Shown here: positions 8,761-16,685 of the stretch, one piece after another
How the letters are laid out: each line of letters opens with the position of its first letter
How positions within the stretch are numbered: position 1 is the stretch's first letter
Origin: Bradyrhizobium liaoningense
GTDB lineage: Bacteria > Pseudomonadota > Alphaproteobacteria > Rhizobiales > Xanthobacteraceae
NCBI RefSeq assembly: GCF_018130825.1
Contig: NZ_JAFCJS010000007.1
Span: 1-64,000 of the forward strand
Direction of reading: 5' to 3'
Length of the DNA: 64,000 nt
Made by a program: the position numbers and the translations under genes
The notes under the pieces: model-generated
What the model was told of the DNA's origin: nothing
What the model saw: only the letters and a program-made list of their open reading frames with translations
Database searches by the model: none

Positions 8761-8783
8761 GACTATTACCCCTACGGGTAGTC
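8761..8783. promoter_or_regulatory. Palindrome in the autotransporter/LuxR divergent promoter region
   Basis: TACCC-CTAC-GGGTA (8767-8780) is flanked by GAC on the left and GTC on the right, giving an imperfect 23-bp dyad. It lies 135 bp from the autotransporter start and 113 bp from the regulator start. Position and symmetry fit an operator for the adjacent regulator; this is inference. Confidence 0.4.
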
Positions 8784-8895
8784 GGAGCATAAACAACGTT
8801 CGCGGGCTGACGCATTGTGAGGCCGGGTGCGCTCGCGCGGGAACGTGAATGGTCTGCAAATCTGAAATCGGCTTGGAATTCGTCGTCAGGAATGC

Positions 8896-9714
8896 GTGGT
8901 GGACAGGGACAGCAAACTCGATCTTGAAATCATCCGTCTCTATGAGTCCGAACCCGATCTGCACAAATTGCCGTTCGCCCTGTTCGAGGCCATCGGCCCT
9001 CTCATCGATGCGGACGTCGTGAGTTTCACCGAGTTCCATCATCCGAGCAGAGACTTTCGTGCCCTGATATCCGTCGAGGATGAGCCGGAGAACCGCACAC
9101 GTGCGATGCAGGCATTTGCGCGGCACATGCACTCGCATCCGTTCTGGCAGCATGATCCCGCCTTCTATGGCGAGCGGGCCTTGCGTGAGTCGGATTTCTT
9201 CACCGACGAAGAGTTCGCCCAGCTTCCAATGGCGCGGGAAGCGTTTCTGCCCTCCAATGCGCGCCGGATCATGGGGATCGTGCTGGAATACTCGGGCTAT
9301 GCCGTTTCGATTACCGGTCACCGTATCGTAGGACGATCGCCGTTCAGCGACGCGGACCGCGACCGGCTGCAAGGGCTGCGTCCGCATATTCTGCGCTGCT
9401 ATCGTCAGGCGCAGGACCGGACGCTCGCCAAACTGACGCCGGCCGACCGGCTGCGTCTGGCGTTTCCGGCGCTCACGCCGCGCCAGGTCGAGGTGGCGTC
9501 CTGCATTGCCCAGGGCAAATCCAACGAGGAGATCGCCAATGCTCTCGGAGTTGGTCTCGACGCCATCAAGGCGCATATCAAGGCGATCAACAGCAAGGTC
9601 GATTCCGACAGCCGTCGCGCGGCCATCGTCATCGCCCACACGGCCCCTCCCTTTGCCGACATGCCACCGTTATGGAAGCTCGATCTGAAGAGCTGGAGCG
9701 GACGAAGCCAGTAA
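8896..9714 (+). CDS. LuxR-type (FixJ/NarL-like HTH) transcriptional regulator
   Basis: The 272-residue protein ends in a LuxR helix-turn-helix (residues about 205-255): LTPRQVEVASCIAQGKSNEE, then IANALGVGLDAIKAHIKAIN. The N-terminal 190 residues are not a receiver domain and show no clear autoinducer-binding signature; they may be a sensory domain of PAS/GAF type. The start is GTG at 8896. It is divergent from the autotransporter across 269 bp holding a palindrome, so control of the autotransporter is likely but unproven. Confidence 0.85.
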   Translation: MVDRDSKLDLEIIRLYESEPDLHKLPFALFEAIGPLIDADVVSFTEFHHPSRDFRALISVEDEPENRTRAMQAFARHMHSHPFWQHDPAFYGERALRESDFFTDEEFAQLPMAREAFLPSNARRIMGIVLEYSGYAVSITGHRIVGRSPFSDADRDRLQGLRPHILRCYRQAQDRTLAKLTPADRLRLAFPALTPRQVEVASCIAQGKSNEEIANALGVGLDAIKAHIKAINSKVDSDSRRAAIVIAHTAPPFADMPPLWKLDLKSWSGRSQ

Positions 9715-9758
9715 ACCTATCGGGGGATGCGCGATGGATCGCGCAATGTCCGCGCGAA

Positions 9759-9839
9759 ACAAAAACCCGCAACGGATTGCTCCGCGCGGGTGAACTTTCG
9801 ATGGTGCCAGTATGCCGGTGTTTTGCCCGACGAGTCAAA
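9759..9839. repeat. Dispersed repeat with hairpin, copy 1
   Basis: A hairpin with arms ACCCGC (9765-9770) and GCGGGT (9786-9791) is followed by GCCAGTATGCCGGTGTTTTG and CCCGACG. The same order of elements recurs at 15307-15390. It could serve as the terminator for the LuxR-type gene that ends at 9714. Confidence 0.7.
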
Positions 9840-9965
9840 GGTGCTCGTAGGTTGCCAATAGGGCCACATGCATGATGGTTCGCGGATCGGTGAACGGTGA
9901 CGTTCAAACGTCCAACGTATGCCCGGGACAAGCCCGAGCGTACGTTGAAACTGCAATTTGCAGAA

Positions 9966-10214
9966 CTACTGTCGTGCCGCGCCGCTGGCTCCGGGGATTT
10001 GTCCCCCGAACTTTGACGAGCCGGTGCCACTGACGCTCGTCGGCCCGCCGGCCGTCCCATTCGGGTCGGTCCTGGCCGCGGTCCGGCCGGGGCCGTGCAT
10101 CATGTTCATTGAATTGAACCACCCGTGGTGGTGATGGCGTTTGGCGCTGTGGGCCGAGGCATAGCCGGTCGAGCAGGCCAGTAAGATCGCCAAAGTAAGC
10201 GTTGCTGTTTTCAT
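9966..10214 (-). CDS. Small exported His-rich protein
   Basis: The 82-residue product has a clear signal peptide (basic start, hydrophobic core, cleavage near YASA at about residue 21). The mature part opens with HSAKRHHHHGW and continues with a Met-, Gly- and Ser-rich segment. I recognise no domain. It lies 166 bp downstream of the CzcA-like pump on the same strand, and the His and Met cluster suggests periplasmic metal binding linked to that system. That role is inference. Confidence 0.65.
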   Translation of the reverse strand: MKTATLTLAILLACSTGYASAHSAKRHHHHGWFNSMNMMHGPGRTAARTDPNGTAGGPTSVSGTGSSKFGGQIPGASGAARQ

Positions 10215-10380
10215 CTGGGTTTCCTCTCCAGTTGAGGAAACTGCATGGGCAAGCGACTTGTTCCAAGGCGGCGATCAACCGGACCGAAATCCAAGCGATC
10301 ACGCCATATCGGAAGAGCGTTGAAGTGCGCTGCTCACGGCCACTTCGGATGAAGGTCGGCGAGGACGGAGAGCATGGCCT

Positions 10381-13300
10381 CTACTCCGCTGCGTGGTCCT
10401 GGACGAGGGCCGGAGGCGCCTCGCTGCGCTTGGTCGGCCTGCGTGGTGTGGCAAAGCGTGCGTAGAGCGCCGGGAGCACGACGAGCGTGAGCAGCGTTGC
10501 CGTGAGGAGGCCGCCGATCACCACGGTTGCGAGCGGCTTTTGCACCTCGGCGCCGGTGCCGGTCGCAAGCGCCATCGGCACGAAGCCGAGCGAGGCGACG
10601 AGCGCGGTCATCGCGACGGGACGGAAGCGCGTCAAGGCGCCTTCGCCGATGGCGCGCTTCGGCTCCATGCCTTCGGCGATCAGCTTGCGGATCTGCGTCA
10701 GCATCACGAGCCCGTTCAGCACGGCGACGCCCGAGAGCGCGATGAAGCCGACGGCCGCCGAGATCGAGAACGGCATGCCGCGCAGCCATAGGGCCGCGAT
10801 CCCGCCGGTGAGCGCAAGCGGCACGGCGCTGAAGACGAGCAGCGCGTCGCGCGCCGAGCCGAGGGCCCCGAGCAGCAGCAAATAAATCAGGGCGAAGACC
10901 GCAGGCACCACGAACACCAGCCGCTGTCGGGCGACGGCAAAATTCTCGAACTGGCCGCCCCAGGCCAGATAGCTGCCGGGCCGCAGCGTCACCTGCTCGG
11001 CGACCTTTGCCTGGGCCTCGGAGGCCAGCGAGCCGATGTCGCGGCCTCGGACCTCGGCGGTGGCGACGACGCGCCGCTTGCCGTTCTCGCGGCTGATCTG
11101 GTTGTAGCCGGTGGTCTGCTCGAACGAGGCGATCGTCCGCAGCGGGATCGAGGCCGCCGGAGCGTCGGGATTGGCGCGCGGAAGCGGAACGGGCAGCTCC
11201 TCCAGCGTCGGAATGTCGTTCCGCTGCGCGTCGGCGAGGCGTACCACGATCTTGAAGCGACGGTCGCCCTCGAAGACGAGGCCGGCATCGGTGCCGCCGA
11301 TGGCCGTCTGCATCAGATCCTGCACGGCTGCGAGGCTGAGCCCGCGCCGCGCGATCTCGGCCTTGTCGATCTTGATCTCCAGGAAGGGCAGGCCGGAGGT
11401 CTCCTCGACCTTGACGTTCTCGGCGCCGTCGATCTTGCGGACCACGTCGGCGATCTGGCCCGCGGTCCGCTGCATCTGGGCAAAATCGTCGCCGAACACC
11501 TTGACCGCCAGATCCTCTCGGACGCCGGCAATCAGCTCGTTGAACCGCATCTCGATCGGCTGCGAGAATCCCACCTTGTTGCCCGGCAGCTTTCCGGCCT
11601 CGGTCTCGATCTTCTTGATCAGATCATCCTTGGTCATGGCGGGATCGGGCCATTCGTCCTGCGCCTTGACGATGATGTAGGTGTCCGACGCGTTCGGCGG
11701 CATGGGATCGGCGGCGAGATCGGGCGTGCCTGTACGCGAGAACACGAAGGCGACCTCGGGAAGCTTGCTGATCTGTCGTTCGATCAGCAGCTGCATGGCC
11801 TGCGACTGCGCCAGCGCGGTGCTCGGGACGCGCTTCACTTCCATGACGATGTTCTTCTCGTCCAGCGTCGGCGTGAACTCCTGGCCAAGACGCGTGAACA
11901 GCAGCGCGGCGCCGACGAAGAGCAGAGCTGCGACGGCAACGATAGGGATGGGCCGCGCGATCGCACCCGAGAGCAGCGGCGCGTACCAGCGCTTCAACGT
12001 CCGGACGAGGACGTTCTCGCGCTCGTTGACGAGGCCGCCGATCGAGATCGCCACGGCGGCCGGGACGAATGTCAGCGAGATCACGAAAGCCACGGCCAGC
12101 GCGATCATCACCGTCAAGGCCATGGGTTCGAACGTCTTGCCCTCGACGCCGGTGAAGGCGAGCAGCGGCGTATAAACCAGGATGATGATGATCTGGCCGT
12201 AGACCGACGGGCGGATCATCTCGGAGGTCGAAACCTTCACGGTGTCGAGGCGCTCTTCCAGCGACAGCACGCGGCCGAGCGCGCGCTGGCGTTCGGCGAG
12301 ATGGCGCAGGCTGTTCTCGGCGATGATGACGGCGCCATCGACGATCAGGCCGAAGTCGAGCGCGCCGAGGCTCATCAGATTGGCGCTGATGCGTCCTTGC
12401 AGCATCCCCGTCGCGGTGATGAGCATGGTGATGGGGATGACGCAGGCGGTGACGAGGGCGGCGCGGAAGTTGCCGAGCAGCAGGAATAGCACGGCGACGA
12501 CGAGCAGGGCGCCCTCAGCCAGATTCTTGGCGACGGTATGGATCGTGGCATCGACAAGCTGGGTCCGGTTGAGGACGGTGCGGGCATGGATGCCCGGCGG
12601 CAGGGTCTTGCTGATGTCCTTGATCTTGGCGTCGGCGGCCGCGGCGACGGTGCGGCTGTTGCCGCCGATCAGCATCAAGGCGGTGCCGAGCACGACCTCG
12701 CGGCCGTTGACGCTCGCACTGCCGGTGCGCAGCTCCTTTCCGATCGAGACATCCGCGAGGTCCCTGATGCGAACGGGAACGCCACCGCGCGTCGTCACGA
12801 CGATCTGCTCGATGTCTTCCAGAGTCTCGACGCGGCCGGCGGCCCGCACGACGAGGCCTTCGCCGTTCTGCTCGATGTAGTTGGCGCCGCGCGTGGTGTT
12901 GTTCGCCTCGATCGCGTCCACGACCTGCTTGAAGGAGAGACCATAGGCGACCAGTCTTGCCGGGTCCGGCTGCACCTGGAACTGCTTGACGAAGCCGCCG
13001 ATCGCGTCCGCCCCGGCGACGCCGGGAACGGTCTTCATCTGCGGCCGGACGATCCAGTCCTGCACGGTGCGCAAATAGACGGTGCGCTGGAAATCGTCGG
13101 TCAGCCGCTCGCCTTCGGGCGTGAGATAGCTGCCGTCGCTCTGCCATCCCGGTTGTCCGTCCCGGACCGGCACGGATGCGCCCGGCTTCTCGTACTCGAC
13201 GGCCCACCAGTAGATTTCGCCGAGGCCGGTCGAAACCGGCCCCATCCGGACATCGACGCCGGGTGGCAGGCTGCCCTTGGCTTCGTTCAGACGTTCCGTG

Positions 13301-13629
13301 ACGAGCTGCCGCGCAAAATAGATGTTGGTGCGGTCGGCGAACACGGCCGTGATCTGCGCAAAACCGTTGCGCGAAAAGGACCGTGTCGACTCCAAACCTG
13401 GCATTCCCGCGAGCGCGGTCTCGAGCGTGACGGTGACCTGTTTCTCGATCTCGACGGGCGTGAGAGCCGGCGCGGTCGCGTTGATCTGGACCTGGACGTT
13501 GGTGACGTCAGGCACCGCGTCGATGGGAAGACGCGTCAGCGACCAGAATCCGGTCGCTGCCAGGGCGAGAGTCGCCAGCAGAACCAGCCATCGCCGCCGG
13601 ACGGAGAATTCGACGATCCGTTCGATCAT
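10381..13629 (-). CDS. CzcA-like heavy-metal efflux RND pump
   Basis: The 1082-residue protein has the length and two-fold layout of HME-RND inner-membrane pumps. The first transmembrane helix is at about 13-33, a large periplasmic domain follows, and helices resume at about 370 and in the C-terminal half. The proton-relay helix reads DFGLIVDGAVIIAEN (about 425-439), matching the DFGxxxDGAVxxxEN signature of the Co/Zn/Cd/Ni branch rather than the Cu/Ag branch. It would use the proton gradient to expel divalent metal through a CzcCBA-type tripartite complex. Its start is 3 bases downstream of the adaptor's stop codon, so the genes form an operon. No outer-membrane CzcC-like gene is present nearby. 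Confidence 0.94.
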   Translation of the reverse strand: MIERIVEFSVRRRWLVLLATLALAATGFWSLTRLPIDAVPDVTNVQVQINATAPALTPVEIEKQVTVTLETALAGMPGLESTRSFSRNGFAQITAVFADRTNIYFARQLVTERLNEAKGSLPPGVDVRMGPVSTGLGEIYWWAVEYEKPGASVPVRDGQPGWQSDGSYLTPEGERLTDDFQRTVYLRTVQDWIVRPQMKTVPGVAGADAIGGFVKQFQVQPDPARLVAYGLSFKQVVDAIEANNTTRGANYIEQNGEGLVVRAAGRVETLEDIEQIVVTTRGGVPVRIRDLADVSIGKELRTGSASVNGREVVLGTALMLIGGNSRTVAAAADAKIKDISKTLPPGIHARTVLNRTQLVDATIHTVAKNLAEGALLVVAVLFLLLGNFRAALVTACVIPITMLITATGMLQGRISANLMSLGALDFGLIVDGAVIIAENSLRHLAERQRALGRVLSLEERLDTVKVSTSEMIRPSVYGQIIIILVYTPLLAFTGVEGKTFEPMALTVMIALAVAFVISLTFVPAAVAISIGGLVNERENVLVRTLKRWYAPLLSGAIARPIPIVAVAALLFVGAALLFTRLGQEFTPTLDEKNIVMEVKRVPSTALAQSQAMQLLIERQISKLPEVAFVFSRTGTPDLAADPMPPNASDTYIIVKAQDEWPDPAMTKDDLIKKIETEAGKLPGNKVGFSQPIEMRFNELIAGVREDLAVKVFGDDFAQMQRTAGQIADVVRKIDGAENVKVEETSGLPFLEIKIDKAEIARRGLSLAAVQDLMQTAIGGTDAGLVFEGDRRFKIVVRLADAQRNDIPTLEELPVPLPRANPDAPAASIPLRTIASFEQTTGYNQISRENGKRRVVATAEVRGRDIGSLASEAQAKVAEQVTLRPGSYLAWGGQFENFAVARQRLVFVVPAVFALIYLLLLGALGSARDALLVFSAVPLALTGGIAALWLRGMPFSISAAVGFIALSGVAVLNGLVMLTQIRKLIAEGMEPKRAIGEGALTRFRPVAMTALVASLGFVPMALATGTGAEVQKPLATVVIGGLLTATLLTLVVLPALYARFATPRRPTKRSEAPPALVQDHAAE

Positions 13630-13632
13630 CGC

Positions 13633-14805
13633 TCAGTCCTCATCGCTGGGCTTGGAGAGCTCGGCCTTGAGCGAAAACGTGTTCGAACTGGCAACGGTCT
13701 CGCCGGCCGAAAGCCCCGACACGATCTCGACGACAGGACCGTCGCGTCGTCCCAGAACGATGTCGCGTTTTTCGAACCCTTCCTTGGTCCGGACAAAGAC
13801 GGCCTTGCGGCCATCCACCGTCTGGACGGCGGAGAACGGAACTGCGACGGCGACGTCACGGCGTTCGACCGCGATGCCCGCGGTGATGAACGAGCCGGGC
13901 CGCCAACGGCCATCGGCATTTCCGAGCGAGGCGACCACGCGGGCCGCGCGCGTCTCCTTGTCGAGGAGGGGGCTGACGAAGACGATCTTGCCGGAGCCGG
14001 CTTCCGTCATGCCGCGCAGCGCGATCTCGACCGACTGGCCTTCCTTCACCAGCGGCAGATCGGTCGAGGAAACCGCCAGCTCGACCCAGACGCGGCTCAG
14101 ATCGACGATGACGAACAGCTCCGTTTCAAGACTGTCCCGGCCCACTGCGGTGCCAGCTTCGACCTTGCGTTCGGCGATACGTCCGGAGATCGGCGCCCGG
14201 ATGTTCTGACTGCGCAGCGTTCCGTCGGGAGCCTGCGGCAAGCCTGCGATCTCCGTGTCGGTCACGCCAAGCGCCATCAGCTTCTGGCGCGCGATGCCGA
14301 ACCGCATCTCGGTTTGCGCCGCCGCGTTGCGCGATTTGATGTATTGCTGCTCGGGGATTGCGCGGCCTTCCGACAGCGACTTGTCGCGCGCCGTCAGTTC
14401 CTGCTGCAACTCGTTGGAGAGTTTTGCTGAAAGGTATTCGCTCTTGGCGTCGGCGACCTCGCGGCTCTCCAGAACGGCCAAGACCTCGTCCTTGACGACG
14501 TCGTCGCCGATGTTCTTGCGCAGTTCGGCGACCGTGCCCGACAGCTTCACCGAAACATGAGCGACCCGTCCGGCATCGGGCACGATGGTGCCCGGTACCA
14601 TCAGCCGCCGCGCGATCGGGGCGGGACCGGCCTCGCGCAGTTCGATCTCGGCGAGCTTGATGCGCGCATCGTCCATGACGATCACGGACGGCTTACCGCC
14701 GTCCGGCTTGGCGGGCGCGGATTGTGCGAACGCCTGCGGGTTGACGCCGGTGACGGCGAGCAGGACCGACAGAATCGCCGCGGCCGAATGGGGGGCCGAG
14801 AACAT
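13633..14805 (-). CDS. CzcB/CusB-like periplasmic adaptor of the RND metal pump
   Basis: The 390-residue membrane-fusion protein bridges the inner-membrane pump to an outer-membrane channel. It has a signal sequence (residues about 1-27, ending QAFAQ), a biotinyl-lipoyl-like hairpin region with KLSGTVAELRKNIGDDVVKD (about 85), a coiled-coil segment near SAKLSNELQQELTARDKSLS, and a beta-barrel domain with ELAVSSTDLPLVKEGQSVEI. A longer frame begins at 14886, but its extra residues would precede the signal peptide and overlap csoR, so I start at 14805. It lies 13 bp after csoR and just before the pump gene. Confidence 0.9.
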   Translation of the reverse strand: MFSAPHSAAAILSVLLAVTGVNPQAFAQSAPAKPDGGKPSVIVMDDARIKLAEIELREAGPAPIARRLMVPGTIVPDAGRVAHVSVKLSGTVAELRKNIGDDVVKDEVLAVLESREVADAKSEYLSAKLSNELQQELTARDKSLSEGRAIPEQQYIKSRNAAAQTEMRFGIARQKLMALGVTDTEIAGLPQAPDGTLRSQNIRAPISGRIAERKVEAGTAVGRDSLETELFVIVDLSRVWVELAVSSTDLPLVKEGQSVEIALRGMTEAGSGKIVFVSPLLDKETRAARVVASLGNADGRWRPGSFITAGIAVERRDVAVAVPFSAVQTVDGRKAVFVRTKEGFEKRDIVLGRRDGPVVEIVSGLSAGETVASSNTFSLKAELSKPSDED

Positions 14806-14818
14806 CGAAAGCTCCGCC

Positions 14819-15097
14819 TTACAGATATCGCGAGATCGCCTTGAACTCGGCGAGCACGTTCTTGGGCGATTTGCCGGAACCGCCATTGGCGGCCGCGTCG
14901 AGGCAGTGATCGACGTGATCGTGGATCAGCGCTTTCTTCGCCTCGGAGATCGCCTTCTCGACGGCGTGGAGCTGCTGCGCGAGATCGAGGCATGACCGGC
15001 CGTCGTCGAACATGCCGATGACCCTGCGCAGATGCCCCTCGGCGCGTTTGAGCCGCTTGACGATGTCCGGGTGCCTTTCGTGGATGTGCTGTGCCAT
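14819..15097 (-). CDS. CsoR/RcnR-family metal-sensing repressor
   Basis: The 92-residue all-helical DUF156 protein opens the efflux operon. The metal-site fingerprint Cys36, His61 and Cys65 matches the copper-sensor CsoR spacing. Several N-terminal histidines (residues 4, 6 and 9) recall the extra ligand of nickel sensors such as InrS and RcnR. It is expected to bind its operator as a tetramer in the apo form and release it when metal binds. A perfect palindrome 10 bases upstream of its start (15107-15127) is the probable operator, so it would repress itself, the adaptor and the pump. Which metal it senses cannot be settled from sequence. Confidence 0.9.
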   Translation of the reverse strand: MAQHIHERHPDIVKRLKRAEGHLRRVIGMFDDGRSCLDLAQQLHAVEKAISEAKKALIHDHVDHCLDAAANGGSGKSPKNVLAEFKAISRYL

Positions 15098-15106
15098 GGT
15101 TATATC

Positions 15107-15127
15107 CTATCCCCTGGGAGGGGATAG
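15107..15127 (-). promoter_or_regulatory. Predicted CsoR/RcnR operator upstream of the efflux operon
   Basis: CTATCCCC and GGGGATAG form perfect 8-bp arms around a 5-base centre. G/C-tract dyads flanked by A/T are the known operator type of DUF156 repressors. The site ends 10 bases before the csoR start codon, overlapping the leader region. Confidence 0.75.
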
Positions 15128-15516
15128 CTCATAACAACGGCACAGCCAAGCCTCGTGCCGGTCAGGATTGTCGCAGCGCAAATACCGCCTTCGCTTGCAG
15201 GCCCCGGTCCGCCGCAGCCGGGGGTGGTTCCGCAAAGGAGATGTTTCACTGTTCGCGTGATCACTGCATTCATCGTCGCGAGGCCAGCTTGTCCGTCTGA
15301 AACGAAAACACCCGCGACGGACGGCTCCGCGCGGGTGTGACGAACTCTCGATGATGCCAGTATGCCGGTGTTTTGCCCGACGTGTCAAAGCTGCGCACGC
15401 GGAGCCGGCAGCCTCAACATCACCGAGCCGAAGAGCATAATGATTCCAACACCCCCGCTACTGTGCATGGGGTTGTTTTCGCACTTTTTTGTTTGGCGCT
15501 GCCGAAATGGCCCGCT
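15128..15516. other. 389-bp gap holding a dispersed repeat but no gene
   Basis: Between the efflux operator and the DUF1254 gene I see the dispersed repeat at 15307-15390 and nothing else that supports a gene. The short open frames here show no family features. Confidence 0.5.
15307..15390. repeat. Dispersed repeat with hairpin, copy 2
   Basis: ACACCCGCG (15308-15316) pairs perfectly with CGCGGGTGT (15330-15338) and is followed by GCCAGTATGCCGGTGTTTTG and CCCGACG, as in copy 1 at 9759. The element family is common in Bradyrhizobium intergenic regions. Confidence 0.7.
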
Positions 15517-16101
15517 TCAGCGCCGTCCGCGTGGCGCCTCGGCCTTGGCGGGCTGGTCGGTCTGCGGGCCGCAGGTAGCCGCGCCGAGCGTCGCCTGCGC
15601 CTGCGGCATCAGGCCGGGCTCGGCGGCGAGCGCCTTCATCACGATCAGGCCGGTGGTGCTGGGGGAGTCGATGATCAGGCGGTCGGCGGCGGTGACCTCT
15701 TCGTCCTCCGGCAGCTCCTCGTGCTGCGCTTCGGTCATCAGGTCGAGCTCGATCACCTTCTTGCCGGCCGAGCGATCGTTGATGGCGTAATAGGCGATCT
15801 CGTTGCGGGTGTAGAACGACACCGAGGTGTAGGCCTGGCTCACCGGCACGGTCAGCTTGATCGGGCCGCCCGAGAGGTCGTAGCGGCAGATCGCCAGTGC
15901 AAAAGCCGGATCCATGAACGGCATTGGCGAGGTCTGCGGATCGGCGAGGGGCAGCTGCGTCACGCCGTTGAGCTTGGTCATCGGCGTCAGCCGCGAATAG
16001 GCGTCCTGCGTCGCGATCCGCGGCAGCGCCAGCACGCTGACGAGGTGGACCACGAGGCCCAGCACCACGCCGGCAACGATGGTGAAGGCGAGGCGGATCA
16101 T
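15517..16101 (-). CDS. DUF1254-domain membrane-anchored protein
   Basis: The 194-residue product has one N-terminal hydrophobic helix (residues about 4-26) and then a DUF1254-like domain with MPFMDPAFALAICRYDLSGG and AYTSVSFYTRNEIAYYAIND. DUF1254 and DUF1214 are often fused in one exported protein; here they are two genes with a 4-base overlap (16098-16101), which implies translational coupling and a joint role. The biochemical function is unknown. The C-terminal tail is Ala/Pro-rich and charged. Confidence 0.8.
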   Translation of the reverse strand: MIRLAFTIVAGVVLGLVVHLVSVLALPRIATQDAYSRLTPMTKLNGVTQLPLADPQTSPMPFMDPAFALAICRYDLSGGPIKLTVPVSQAYTSVSFYTRNEIAYYAINDRSAGKKVIELDLMTEAQHEELPEDEEVTAADRLIIDSPSTTGLIVMKALAAEPGLMPQAQATLGAATCGPQTDQPAKAEAPRGRR

Positions 16102-16676
16102 GAGCAGCCCACCGTCGAGATGGTGGGCATCGGCGCATCGCGCTGGGTGCGCGTGGCGACGCCGACGGGGGTGTCGTAAAGGCGCAGCATCAGGGCGTAG
16201 CGCTCGATGCCGCCGGTCGGCAGCCAGTTGCCGGCGCGCGAGCGCGAGGCGATGCGGATCTCGAACGTGCCGTCGGACGACCGCACGATCTCCTGGCTGG
16301 TGAAGCCGTAGCGCTGCAGCGAGTTGGCGACGAGATGGCCCTTGCGGTCGTAGAGCGTCAGCGTCCAGAACCGCGCCGGCGGCGTCACGCCGGAGACGAT
16401 CACGTCGCAGCGGCCGTCGAGCGCCTTCTTCTTGTCGTCGGCGGTGGCGGTGAAGGCGACGCCGTCGCCGGTGCCGATCGGCAGCTCGCCGTTGCGCACG
16501 ATGGTGGCGCGCGAATAGGGATCGACGTCGGCGGTGCCGGTGCGCGGCCTCGCGGTCCAGGCTCCGATGGTCAGCGCGCCGATCTCGGTGCCGCGCGTCG
16601 TCGTCATCCAGGTGGCGCCGACGCCGACCACGGTCGCGAGCAGAAGGGCCGTCAATGTGATCAGGATCAGCCGCAC
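16098..16676 (-). CDS. DUF1214-domain membrane-anchored protein
   Basis: The 192-residue product has an N-terminal hydrophobic anchor (about 3-24) and a DUF1214 domain with FWTLTLYDRKGHLVANSLQR and a C-terminal NWLPTGGIERYALMLRLYD segment, which is the usual signature. It is translated ahead of the DUF1254 partner and begins 9 bp after the PBP1A gene on the same strand. The three may form an envelope-related operon. Function is unknown. Confidence 0.82.
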   Translation of the reverse strand: MRLILITLTALLLATVVGVGATWMTTTRGTEIGALTIGAWTARPRTGTADVDPYSRATIVRNGELPIGTGDGVAFTATADDKKKALDGRCDVIVSGVTPPARFWTLTLYDRKGHLVANSLQRYGFTSQEIVRSSDGTFEIRIASRSRAGNWLPTGGIERYALMLRLYDTPVGVATRTQRDAPMPTISTVGCS

Positions 16677-16685
16677 GGGTTTCGA

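Noticed and set aside
12538..14430. A 630-codon plus-strand open frame
   Set aside because: It is antisense across the CzcA- and CzcB-like genes, which are clearly real.
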